From NCBI GenBank assembly GCA_902783445.1, contig CACZQX010000224.1, forward strand, positions 1 through 16,327: a DNA stretch of 16,327 bases. Reading direction: 5' to 3'. Numbering within the stretch: the stretch's first letter is position 1; each line of letters starts with the position of its first letter. Shown here piece after piece: positions 7,082-14,042 of this stretch. Source of the stretch: an uncultured Lachnospiraceae bacterium (GTDB lineage: Bacteria > Bacillota > Clostridia > Lachnospirales > Lachnospiraceae). Both the position numbers and the translations under genes were made by a program. The notes beneath the pieces were generated by a model that saw nothing but the letters and a program-made list of their open reading frames with translations, was not told where the DNA came from and did not search any database.

Positions 7082-8452
7082 ATGCCAAAAGAGTATAAAA
7101 CAATACAAGAAGTAGCAGGTCCTCTTATGCTCGTGCAGGGCGTTGAGGGTGTTACATATGACGAACTCGGTGAAATAGAGCTTGCTAACGGCGAAAGACG
7201 TCGTTGTAAAGTTCTTGAAATCGACGGAAGCAACGCATTGGTACAGTTGTTTGAAAGCGCTACGGGTATCAACCTTTCAAATTCAAAGGTTAGATTCCTT
7301 GGCAGAAGTATGGAACTTGCGGTTTCGGAAGATATGCTTGGTCGTGTATTTGACGGACTTGGTCGTCCAATCGATAAAGGTCCGGAAATCTTACCTGACA
7401 AGCGTCTTGATATTAACGGTTTACCTATGAACCCGGCAGCAAGAAGCTACCCACAGGAGTTTATCCAGACGGGTGTTTCCGCTATCGACGGACTTAACAC
7501 ATTGGTACGTGGACAGAAGTTACCTATTTTCTCAGGTTCAGGTCTTCCACATGCCGATCTTGCGGCTCAGATCGCAAGACAGGCTAAGGTTCGCGGTACA
7601 GACGAGCAGTTCGCCGTTGTATTCGGTGCCATGGGTATCACATTCGAAGAAGCAAACTTCTTCACAAAGAGTTTTACGGAGACAGGTGCTATCGACAGAA
7701 CTGTTATGTTTGTAAACCTTGCAAACGACCCTGCCGTAGAAAGAATTTCAACACCTCGTATGGCTCTTACAGCAGCTGAATATTTAGCATTCGAAAAAGA
7801 TATGCACGTACTTGTAATCCTTACGGATATCACAAACTACGCAGACTCACTTCGTGAGGTATCCGCAGCTCGTAAGGAAGTTCCGGGACGTCGTGGTTAT
7901 CCGGGTTACATGTACACTGACCTTGCTACAATGTACGAAAGAGCCGGTCGTCAGGCAGGTAAGAAAGGTTCAATCACCATGATTCCTATCCTTTCAATGC
8001 CTGAAGATGATAAGACTCATCCTATCCCTGACTTAACGGGATACATCACAGAAGGTCAGATTATCTTAAGTCGTGAGCTTTACCGTGCAGGCCTTGAGCC
8101 ACCAATCGACGTACTTCCTTCACTTTCACGTTTGAAAGATAAAGGTATCGGCGAAGGCAAGACTCGTGCGGACCATGCAAATACCATGAACCAGTTGTTC
8201 TCGGCATATGCGCGTGGTAAAGAAGCAAAAGAACTTATGGTAGTGCTTGGTGAGGCAGCTCTTACCGATATCGATAAATTGTACGCAAAATTTGCGGATG
8301 AATTTGAGAAAGAGTATGTATCACAGGGCTACAACACAAACAGAGATATTGAGGAAACTCTTGATATCGGTTGGAAACTTCTTTCTATCTTACCTAGAGC
8401 GGAACTTAAGAGAATTAAGGACGAGTTCCTTGATCAGTACTACGGAAAATAG
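7082..8452 (+). CDS. ntpB: V-type ATPase non-catalytic subunit B
   Basis: A 456-residue nucleotide-binding partner of NtpA that completes each catalytic interface. It has the F1/V1 fold but no true P-loop: SGSGLPH at 151-157 replaces GxxxxGKT, as is usual for B subunits. Arg350 in LPSLSRL is the arginine finger reaching the NtpA site. ITNYADSLREVSAARKEVPG and GYPGYMYTDLATMYERAG are further family signatures. Length is normal. The ATG lies three bases after the ntpA stop, and AAAGGAGG (7066-7073) lies inside the end of ntpA. This tight arrangement suits the equal amounts of A and B needed for A3B3. Confidence 0.98.
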   Translation: MPKEYKTIQEVAGPLMLVQGVEGVTYDELGEIELANGERRRCKVLEIDGSNALVQLFESATGINLSNSKVRFLGRSMELAVSEDMLGRVFDGLGRPIDKGPEILPDKRLDINGLPMNPAARSYPQEFIQTGVSAIDGLNTLVRGQKLPIFSGSGLPHADLAAQIARQAKVRGTDEQFAVVFGAMGITFEEANFFTKSFTETGAIDRTVMFVNLANDPAVERISTPRMALTAAEYLAFEKDMHVLVILTDITNYADSLREVSAARKEVPGRRGYPGYMYTDLATMYERAGRQAGKKGSITMIPILSMPEDDKTHPIPDLTGYITEGQIILSRELYRAGLEPPIDVLPSLSRLKDKGIGEGKTRADHANTMNQLFSAYARGKEAKELMVVLGEAALTDIDKLYAKFADEFEKEYVSQGYNTNRDIEETLDIGWKLLSILPRAELKRIKDEFLDQYYGK

Positions 8453-8488
8453 ACTCTTAATTGATAGGATAAGAAAGGAGGCGTTTAA

Positions 8489-9163
8489 ATGGCTACAAAA
8501 CAAGTTAATCCTACCCGTATGGAGCTTACAAGGCTTAAGAAAAAGCTTACAACTGCCGTACGCGGACACAAACTTTTAAAGGATAAACGTGATGAGCTCA
8601 TGCGCCAATTCCTTGATTTGGTAAGGGAAAACAAAGCACTTCGTGAAAAAGTTGAAGCAGCCATTGCAGCATCCAACAAAAAATTCGTTCTTGCTCGTGC
8701 GGGAATGGAAGATGCAGCAATGAACGTAGCTTTAATGGCACCGCGCCAGGAAGTATATTTGGAAGCGGGATACAAAAACGTAATGAGCGTTGAGATTCCG
8801 GAATTTGAATATAAAACAAGAACACCTGATGAAAATGACATTTACTCCTACGGTTATGCATTTACATCCAGTGACTTGGACGGAGCGGTTAAGTCTTTGG
8901 CAGATATTTTGCCGGATATGTTAAGACTTGCAGAGGTTGAAAAATCCTGCCAGCTTATGGCGGCCGAAATCGAAAAGACAAGACGAAGAGTTAATGCCCT
9001 CGAGCATGTTATGATCCCTGAAACACAGGCAAGCATCAAGTATATCGTTATGAAATTGGACGAAAACGAAAGAAGTACTCAGATTCGTTTGATGAAAGTA
9101 AAAGATATGCTTCTTGAAGAGGCACATGGCTACAAAGAAAAGCTTTATGCAAATGAAACGTAA
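8489..9163 (+). CDS. ntpD: V-type ATPase central rotor shaft subunit D
   Basis: A 224-residue subunit D, the axle that turns inside A3B3 and passes torque to NtpG, NtpC and the c-ring. It begins with VNPTRMELTRLKKKLTTAVR, the highly conserved N-terminal helix of this family, followed by GHKLLKDKRDELMRQF. The middle (about 75-140) is a less regular domain. The C-terminal half again is a long helix (EKTRRRVNALEHVMIPETQ), so the two ends form an antiparallel coiled coil. Length is normal. AAAGGAGG at 8474-8481 supports the start. It is the last gene of the operon and is followed at once by a terminator. Confidence 0.97.
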   Translation: MATKQVNPTRMELTRLKKKLTTAVRGHKLLKDKRDELMRQFLDLVRENKALREKVEAAIAASNKKFVLARAGMEDAAMNVALMAPRQEVYLEAGYKNVMSVEIPEFEYKTRTPDENDIYSYGYAFTSSDLDGAVKSLADILPDMLRLAEVEKSCQLMAAEIEKTRRRVNALEHVMIPETQASIKYIVMKLDENERSTQIRLMKVKDMLLEEAHGYKEKLYANET

Positions 9164-9178
9164 AAGATGAATAATCTT

Positions 9179-9215
9179 AAAGAAGGACAAGCTTAAAAAA
9201 GCTTGTCCTTCTTTT
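9179..9215 (+). terminator. Terminator of the V-ATPase operon, perhaps bidirectional
   Basis: A 16-bp perfect stem (9179-9194 with 9199-9214, AAGAAGGACAAGCTT on the left) has a four-base AAAA loop and ends in a T run. It lies 15 bases after the ntpD stop. On the minus strand the same stem follows the sensor kinase gene but is trailed only by TAAGATTATT, so termination in that direction would be weaker. Confidence 0.92.
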
Positions 9216-9229
9216 GGTTTGTGACAACT

Positions 9230-10507
9230 CTAAGCAGGAAACATAACGGTTGCAACAAATTCGCCGTTATCAATAGAAGCATTGAAAATGCCGTTTTCTT
9301 TTTCAACAATTCGTTTAACGATTTTGAGACCAAAGCCGTGATTAAAGGTATCCTTTTTTGTGGTTTTTAAATTGCTGATATCAATATTTCCATCAATTCT
9401 GTTTGAGAGCTTAATTATAAGCCAGTTATTTTGATAGCCCAAGGCAATGTTAATATAAGGATTAGTCAGCTTTTCCTCGGCTTCAACAGCATTATGAAGT
9501 AAATTCATCAAAACGGTTGATAGGGCTTCGGGATTTACATTTAATGAAGACGGAATAAGAATATCTGTGGTAACATCTATATTCTTAAGTTTACAATCTC
9601 TGATAGCTGCATTTAAAATATGGTCGACCAGCAAATGTCCGGTGTTTACATATTCCCGCTGACTCTGTAGTTCCCCCAGGGTTTTTGTTAAAAATTTATC
9701 AATTTCATCATATTTATTTTCTTTAAGAAGCGTTTGAATATAAAAATAATTGTTCTTAATCTCGTGGCGGCTTTCTTTTACCTTTTCCTCGGCAATGGAC
9801 ACTCTTTTAATATGGTCAGACTGTTCTTTTGCCATGATAAGTGCTGTGTTTAAACGAACTTCTTCATAACGATATGTTAAAGCAGAGTAGTTAATGTGGT
9901 AATACAAAAGCAGACTTATAAGCATAACCGACGCAAAAACAGAAAGCAAAACAACACTCGGAATCGTAAAAAACGGTTCATATAAGGTGAAAAGGACAAA
10001 TAAAGCAATAGGGAAAAACAGCAAAAGTTTAGCTGATTTAAATTCCAGCAGCTCGGGTTTTTTGCTGTATTTTCTAAATAAATGAGTAATGGCAAGCAGA
10101 ATAAGAATTAAAATACAAAGAGTGATGATATCGAAAGTATTGTAAAGCTTTCCCGGTGTATCAAAATTAAAAGTGTTGTAGAAAGGTGCCAAAGCCATTT
10201 TCCAACCTTTGTAAAAGGCAAAATAATAAAGTATTTCGGTTACTCTTGATAATCGATGCCTGCCAAGAAACAGGCAACTAAAAATAAGTAAAGCAGCGGA
10301 AGCGGTGGGAATATAGAGCATTCTCGAAAAAAAGAATGATGGGTTGCCAAACCACAAAATGCAATAATAAATAACAAAAAGTGTAAGAGATGAAAATACG
10401 GCAAAAAGTATCTTACATTTAAAGAGAGCATTGCTTGATTTAAAAAGAGAATACAGCAGTATCAAAAAAACCAAAGGACACTCGATATATTGATAAATAA
10501 TATACAT
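9230..10507 (-). CDS. Membrane sensor histidine kinase, AgrC-like GHKL type
   Basis: A 425-residue kinase. Residues 1 to about 205 contain roughly six hydrophobic segments and form the sensor. A linker helix leads to KESRHEIKNNYFYIQTLL, where His248 is the likely phosphorylated residue. LMNLLHNAVEAEEK (N box, Asn339) and NHGFGLKIVKRIVEKENG (G box, Gly391 and Gly393) then form a GHKL-type ATPase domain. Membrane sensors of this class with LytTR partners often detect peptides or envelope signals, but here the ligand is unknown and no AgrB or AgrD gene is in the window. The start shares one base with the regulator stop (TAATG), so the pair is translationally coupled. AGTGAGGT on the minus strand is the ribosome binding site. 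Confidence 0.9.
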   Translation of the reverse strand: MYIIYQYIECPLVFLILLYSLFKSSNALFKCKILFAVFSSLTLFVIYYCILWFGNPSFFFSRMLYIPTASAALLIFSCLFLGRHRLSRVTEILYYFAFYKGWKMALAPFYNTFNFDTPGKLYNTFDIITLCILILILLAITHLFRKYSKKPELLEFKSAKLLLFFPIALFVLFTLYEPFFTIPSVVLLSVFASVMLISLLLYYHINYSALTYRYEEVRLNTALIMAKEQSDHIKRVSIAEEKVKESRHEIKNNYFYIQTLLKENKYDEIDKFLTKTLGELQSQREYVNTGHLLVDHILNAAIRDCKLKNIDVTTDILIPSSLNVNPEALSTVLMNLLHNAVEAEEKLTNPYINIALGYQNNWLIIKLSNRIDGNIDISNLKTTKKDTFNHGFGLKIVKRIVEKENGIFNASIDNGEFVATVMFPA

Positions 10508-11229
10508 TATAAAACCTCACTTGTATAAGATAAGAAAATTTGTTTAATTTCTTCCGCCCGTCCGCGACTTATGGGAATAGTGCTTTTATCGGACAATGTA
10601 ATATCGGACTTGGAAATTCTGAATATATATTTGCAATTAACAAGGTACGAACGGTGCGGCTTAACAAAATGCCAGGGAGCCAGTTGTTCCTCTAAAGAAG
10701 AAAGCTTACACTTAATCAGAGTTTCACCGTCCACGCATATAATCCGACAGCTATGTCCCTGCGCTTCTATATAATAAATATTTCTGATATCAAAAGAAAA
10801 AATATCACCGAATTTTGGTTCTCTAAGCTTGATGATTTGCGGTGTTCGGCGTTCAAGCTCCAGAACAAGCGAATCCGTAAGGGAAGGAAGTTTTGCTTCA
10901 AATTCATCTTTTCTGATAAACCTGAAGGGAGCCATTTCGAAAGCATCAAAGACCAGATCATCCCTGTTAGAAACAAAAACAATAATAGCCTCGGGAGTGA
11001 TATTTTTGATTGTTCTTGATGCAGTAAAGCCATCCGTATCAGACATTTCTATATCCATAAATATAATATTAAAGTGGTGGTGCATTTTATAGGTATTTAT
11101 AAATGAAGCGCCGCTTGAAAAAATTTCGCAGTCGACACTGCAATTTTTGCGTTTGAAAGCATCGGTTATATTTTTAACAAGATATTTTCTTGTATTTTCT
11201 TCGTCATCGACAATAGCGATACTAATCAT
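10507..11229 (-). CDS. LytTR-family response regulator (AgrA/LytR-like)
   Basis: A 240-residue regulator. The receiver domain (1 to about 120) has the acidic pair Asp8-Asp9 in IAIVDDEE, the phosphoacceptor Asp59 in IIFMDIEM, Ser87 and Lys107. The C-terminal LytTR DNA-binding domain (about 138-235) contains NIYYIEAQGHSCRI and HFVKPHRSYLVNCKYI, both characteristic. The start at 11229 is chosen because GAGGAG lies just upstream on the minus strand. The in-frame ATGs at 11244 and 11274 would either include or precede this Shine-Dalgarno. It is the first gene of a two-gene operon with the kinase. It faces the esterase across a shared promoter region, so autoregulation and control of the esterase are reasonable but unproven. 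Confidence 0.92.
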   Translation of the reverse strand: MISIAIVDDEENTRKYLVKNITDAFKRKNCSVDCEIFSSGASFINTYKMHHHFNIIFMDIEMSDTDGFTASRTIKNITPEAIIVFVSNRDDLVFDAFEMAPFRFIRKDEFEAKLPSLTDSLVLELERRTPQIIKLREPKFGDIFSFDIRNIYYIEAQGHSCRIICVDGETLIKCKLSSLEEQLAPWHFVKPHRSYLVNCKYIFRISKSDITLSDKSTIPISRGRAEEIKQIFLSYTSEVL

Positions 11230-11324
11230 GGATAATCTCCTCATATTTAAAACGGTCACAAGGTCATTAACCAACCATCAGGCAGGCTTGACGTGGATGA
11301 TAATTTATGCCTCATAACCATTAT

Positions 11325-11354
11325 ATTATATATTACGTATCCGCACAAAAACAA
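11325..11354 (-). promoter_or_regulatory. Candidate promoter for the two-component operon
   Basis: On the minus strand TTGTTT (11349-11354) and TATAAT (11325-11330) are separated by 18 bases. This places the start of transcription near 11318, about 90 bases before the regulator ATG. The -10 is perfect and the -35 matches four of six. A second overlapping TATAAT lies at 11320-11325. Confidence 0.5.
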
Positions 11355-11386
11355 TTCACGCACTATATTTACAACTCAAGTCAATA

Positions 11387-11416
11387 TTCGTTTGGCAAAT
11401 ATTACGGAATTATAAT
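11387..11416 (+). promoter_or_regulatory. Candidate promoter for the esterase
   Basis: TATAAT at 11411-11416 is a perfect -10. The hexamer 18 bases upstream (TTCGTT, 11387-11392) is a poor -35, which may mean an activator is needed. Transcription would begin near 11423, leaving about 40 bases before the ATG at 11464. The octamer ATATTACG lies just before the -10 and recurs at the divergent promoter (11330-11337). Confidence 0.45.
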
Positions 11417-11463
11417 ATAAGAGGTTGAATGAGACCGTAGTAAAAATGGAAGGGTGGTTTTTT

Positions 11464-13176
11464 ATGAAGTACAAAAAACTATTGGCGTGTTTTGCTATTG
11501 CGGCAGTTTCCGCAACCGTGGTTGCAGGCTGTGGTTCAAACGGCAAAACAGCAACAAATGAAGGAACTCAGGCTAAGAGCCAAGAGGCAAAAAGCGATGT
11601 AACAATGCCGGCACTTGTTGATACAAATTACGGAACATTGCTCGGAACGCAGACAAAAGGAACATACATATTCAAAGGCATTCCTTATGCAAAAGCAAGT
11701 CGTTTTGCGATGCCGGAAGATCCGGATTCCTGGGAGGGGATAAAAACAGCAACAACTTATGGTGAAGGCGCACCAAACTCAAATGATGGAGTAGCGGTTA
11801 CGGATTTTATGACTCCTGCGGGCACAGATTGCGTTTACAAAGAAGACTGTCAGTTCCTAAATGTATGGACAAACAGTGTAGACACATCGGCAAAAAAACC
11901 GGTTGTATTCTGGTTGCACGGCGGTGGATGGGCAAACGGTGCATCAAACGAGCTTAGCTACTACGATGGCTATAATTTTGCACAGAATCAGGATGTGGTA
12001 TTTGTATCAATCAACCATAGGTTAAATATTCTGGGCTATACGGATTTGAGCGCATACGGAGAAGAATATGCAAACTCAGGAAATGTTGGTGTGGCCGATA
12101 TGGTTAAGGCTCTGGAATGGGTTAACGAAAACATCGAAAACTTTGGTGGCGACCCTGAAAATGTGACAATAATCGGTCAATCGGGTGGCGGAGCCAAAGT
12201 AATGACACTTCTTGGAATACCTGATGCTAAAGATTATTTCCAAAAGGCAATAGTATGCTCGGGAGGTGTTGCCGGAATATCTGCCGATGTAGCGAAGGCT
12301 GCGGGAACAGCGCTGGTTGAAAAATGTAAATCACAGTACGGCTTGGGCTCGGATGAGCAGGCTTTGGAAATGTTAAAGACTATGCCATACGAGGATTTGC
12401 TTGCCCTGTCTACAGACACGGGAGTAGGGGTTGGACCGGTTGTTGACGGTACATATTATCCGGCAAAGACAATCACAGATGAAGGAGTATTAAGTGATCT
12501 TGCAAAGGATAAACCTGTAATAGTTTCAACAACTTTCTCGGAGATAGCATCCGGCGGAATGGCACAGCTTACAATAGACCCGGTAGTGTCCGGAATTTCC
12601 GCAAATATGCCAAAGGAAATATACCTTAATGTGTTTACACCTGCGCTTATGGATGAAAACGGCATAAACCAGACACTTGCGCAAAAATACCCGGAAAATC
12701 TGGACAAAATACTTGAGGCATTTAAGGAAGCATTTCCGGGACATGATGACCTAGATCTTGCATATCTTGATAACAGTGCGCTGACAACTGACGGAATAGA
12801 TATATTAAACGTAATGGCAGAACAGTCAAATGCACCGGTTTATCGTATGTACTGGGCTGAGAAATTCCCTCTGTTTGGCGGAATGACAGCATGGCACACA
12901 GGCGGAGACCTTCCGTTTTTGTTTGACAATCTTGAAACGGTTGAATATATGACAGCCGGAGATGACGGAAGTCTTGCAAGAATAGAAAAAGAAGCATCAA
13001 CAATGCTTGGCAACTTTGCAAAGACAGGAGATCCAAGCTTTGATGACGTAACGTTTAAACCTTATACAACAGGCAAAAAAGCGACACTTATATTTGATAA
13101 TGACAAAACAGAAGTAAGAAACGATTTTGACGGAGCTCTTCGTCCGCTGCTTCCTGTACCGGCAAGCATGTGGTAG
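11464..13176 (+). CDS. Lipoprotein type B carboxylesterase
   Basis: A 570-residue alpha/beta hydrolase of the carboxylesterase type B family, exported and lipid-anchored. The N-terminus MKYKKLLACFAIAAVSATVV is a lipoprotein signal, with lipobox VAGC and Cys23 as the first mature residue. A Ser/Gly/Lys-rich linker follows. Visible landmarks are EDCQFLNVW (Cys129, with Cys123 nearby), the oxyanion-hole motif HGGGW at 152-156, the nucleophile Ser240 in GQSGGG, a probable acid Glu360 in TTFSEIA, and His478 in AWHTGGDLPF, giving a Ser-Glu-His triad. Substrate is not predictable; acyl or aryl esters outside the cell fit the location. An upstream in-frame TTG (11425) would bury the signal peptide, so the ATG at 11464 is preferred, although its ribosome binding site (AAGGGTGG) is imperfect. 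Divergent from the LytTR regulator operon. Confidence 0.92.
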   Translation: MKYKKLLACFAIAAVSATVVAGCGSNGKTATNEGTQAKSQEAKSDVTMPALVDTNYGTLLGTQTKGTYIFKGIPYAKASRFAMPEDPDSWEGIKTATTYGEGAPNSNDGVAVTDFMTPAGTDCVYKEDCQFLNVWTNSVDTSAKKPVVFWLHGGGWANGASNELSYYDGYNFAQNQDVVFVSINHRLNILGYTDLSAYGEEYANSGNVGVADMVKALEWVNENIENFGGDPENVTIIGQSGGGAKVMTLLGIPDAKDYFQKAIVCSGGVAGISADVAKAAGTALVEKCKSQYGLGSDEQALEMLKTMPYEDLLALSTDTGVGVGPVVDGTYYPAKTITDEGVLSDLAKDKPVIVSTTFSEIASGGMAQLTIDPVVSGISANMPKEIYLNVFTPALMDENGINQTLAQKYPENLDKILEAFKEAFPGHDDLDLAYLDNSALTTDGIDILNVMAEQSNAPVYRMYWAEKFPLFGGMTAWHTGGDLPFLFDNLETVEYMTAGDDGSLARIEKEASTMLGNFAKTGDPSFDDVTFKPYTTGKKATLIFDNDKTEVRNDFDGALRPLLPVPASMW

Positions 13177-13193
13177 GAATAAAAAATCATTTC

Positions 13194-13226
13194 AAAGGAC
13201 AACCTCGTAAGGGGTTGTCCTTTTTT
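13194..13226 (+). terminator. Rho-independent terminator after the esterase
   Basis: AAAGGACAACC (13194-13204) pairs perfectly with GGTTGTCCTTT (13213-13223) around an eight-base loop, followed by a T run to 13226. It starts 17 bases after the esterase stop. The stem resembles those at 9179 and 13948. Confidence 0.93.
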
Positions 13227-13227
13227 G

Positions 13228-13256
13228 TTGAAATTCGAGATAAGGTATGAAATAAT
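13228..13256 (+). promoter_or_regulatory. Possible promoter for the small membrane protein gene
   Basis: TTGAAA (13228-13233) and AATAAT (13251-13256) are 17 bases apart. It begins immediately after the esterase terminator, as expected for a new unit, and would leave a leader of about 70 bases. The -10 is imperfect and other AT-rich hexamers nearby (TATAAA at 13260-13265) are possible. Confidence 0.35.
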
Positions 13257-13330
13257 AATTATAAAGGTATGCGCTAAAATAGCAGGTTGAATCGTATATA
13301 TAGATGGGTATAATGCAAAAGGAGGGTTTT

Positions 13331-13759
13331 ATGGTAGAAGAAGGAAAAATCAATGTTTCACAGAAGTTGGCAAATGGTTACTATGAGAACACAGCCTACG
13401 TGGATGTAATCGAGAAAAATGATTTAGAGAGTGCTTTAGACGTTAATAATCAAGATCCAACGGCAAAAGATATAAGAAGGCTTATTGTTGCAGCTAATAT
13501 TACAAGAGTAGCATGGGTTTTGCCGGCGCCGATTATATTGGCTGTTTTACATGATTATTTTTTATGGGCTGTGATACTAGCCGGAATATATCTTGTGATT
13601 TACAATCTAATTATTCATACTATTTTTAAGAAGACTGTAATCGGTCAGAATATAAGAAAAGTGATAACCGCCATGATAATAGCGGATATATGCATTGCTG
13701 CACTTTTTGCAGTATTTATAGTTTGCTATATTAACATGCTAGCGTTGTACCATATTTAG
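13331..13759 (+). CDS. Small membrane protein of unknown function, three predicted helices
   Basis: A 142-residue protein I do not recognise. Residues 1-50 are hydrophilic and probably cytoplasmic (NGYYENTAYVDVIEKNDLES, then DPTAKDIRR). Three hydrophobic segments follow at about 57-74, 76-98 and 111-137, with a basic loop KKTVIGQNIRK between the second and third. The start at 13331 is chosen because AAAGGAGGG ends about six bases before it. In-frame ATGs at 13304 and 13313 lie upstream of that site. It stands alone between two terminators. No catalytic or transport motif is seen. The aromatic-rich N-terminus could be a protein-binding tail, but this is a guess. Confidence 0.8.
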   Translation: MVEEGKINVSQKLANGYYENTAYVDVIEKNDLESALDVNNQDPTAKDIRRLIVAANITRVAWVLPAPIILAVLHDYFLWAVILAGIYLVIYNLIIHTIFKKTVIGQNIRKVITAMIIADICIAALFAVFIVCYINMLALYHI

Positions 13760-13947
13760 TTGAAGCATTGCTGCGAAATTGCCGTTTTAGGAGAGAAATG
13801 CTTTGCAACCGTTTTTGTTTGGCGTAAACGGAGAAAGTTATTATGTCAGTGTGAATTAAAACCGAAAGGTGGTATGGAAGCCTATAGAATTATTGGGATA
13901 GAAAAATGAGCAATAAAAAAAGTTAAAAAAGAAAATCGAAATTCAAT
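13760..13947 (+). other. Non-coding stretch with small inverted repeats
   Basis: No convincing gene lies between the small membrane protein and the next terminator. AAGCATT (13763-13769) can pair with AATGCTT (13797-13803), and CCGTTT (13809-13814) with AAACGG (13826-13831). Two minute open frames with Shine-Dalgarno-like leaders (8 and 11 codons, at 13798 and 13874) are present but too short to call. The stretch could be a long 3' untranslated region, an RNA element or decayed sequence. Confidence 0.35.
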
Positions 13948-13981
13948 AAAGACAGCCTAATTGATGGGTTGTCTTTTCTTT
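13948..13981 (+). terminator. Rho-independent terminator
   Basis: AAAGACAGCCTA (13948-13959) pairs with TGGGTTGTCTTT (13965-13976) over 12 bp including two G-U pairs, around a five-base loop. It is followed by a T-rich tail interrupted by one C. It lies about 190 bases after the small membrane protein gene and ends whatever transcript passes through that gap. Confidence 0.85.
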
Positions 13982-14006
13982 GCAAAAAAAGTAAAATAAC
14001 TATACT
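13979..14006 (+). promoter_or_regulatory. Possible promoter for the large surface protein gene
   Basis: TTTGCA (13979-13984) and TATACT (14001-14006) are 16 bases apart. The element begins in the tail of the preceding terminator and would give a leader of about 30 bases. The -35 matches only four of six positions. Confidence 0.4.
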
Positions 14007-14042
14007 GATTATTGAAACTTAGGGATTGGAGACTTCCTAAAT

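Noticed and set aside
7532..7552. Missing P-loop in ntpB as a possible defect
   Set aside because: SGSGLPH in place of GxxxxGKT is normal for non-catalytic B subunits, and the arginine finger Arg350 is intact.
11230..11274. Longer start for the response regulator
   Set aside because: The extra 15 residues precede the receiver strand and include the Shine-Dalgarno of the ATG at 11229.
11425..11463. TTG start for the esterase
   Set aside because: It would place 13 non-signal residues before the lipoprotein signal and lies within a couple of bases of the predicted transcription start.
13304..13330. Upstream ATGs of the small membrane protein
   Set aside because: The strong AAAGGAGGG lies between them and the ATG at 13331, so that ATG is the better start.
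13798..13909. Tiny open frames (8 codons at 13798, 11 codons at 13874)
   Set aside because: They are too short to support, the second has almost no space after its Shine-Dalgarno-like sequence, and no coding signal is visible.
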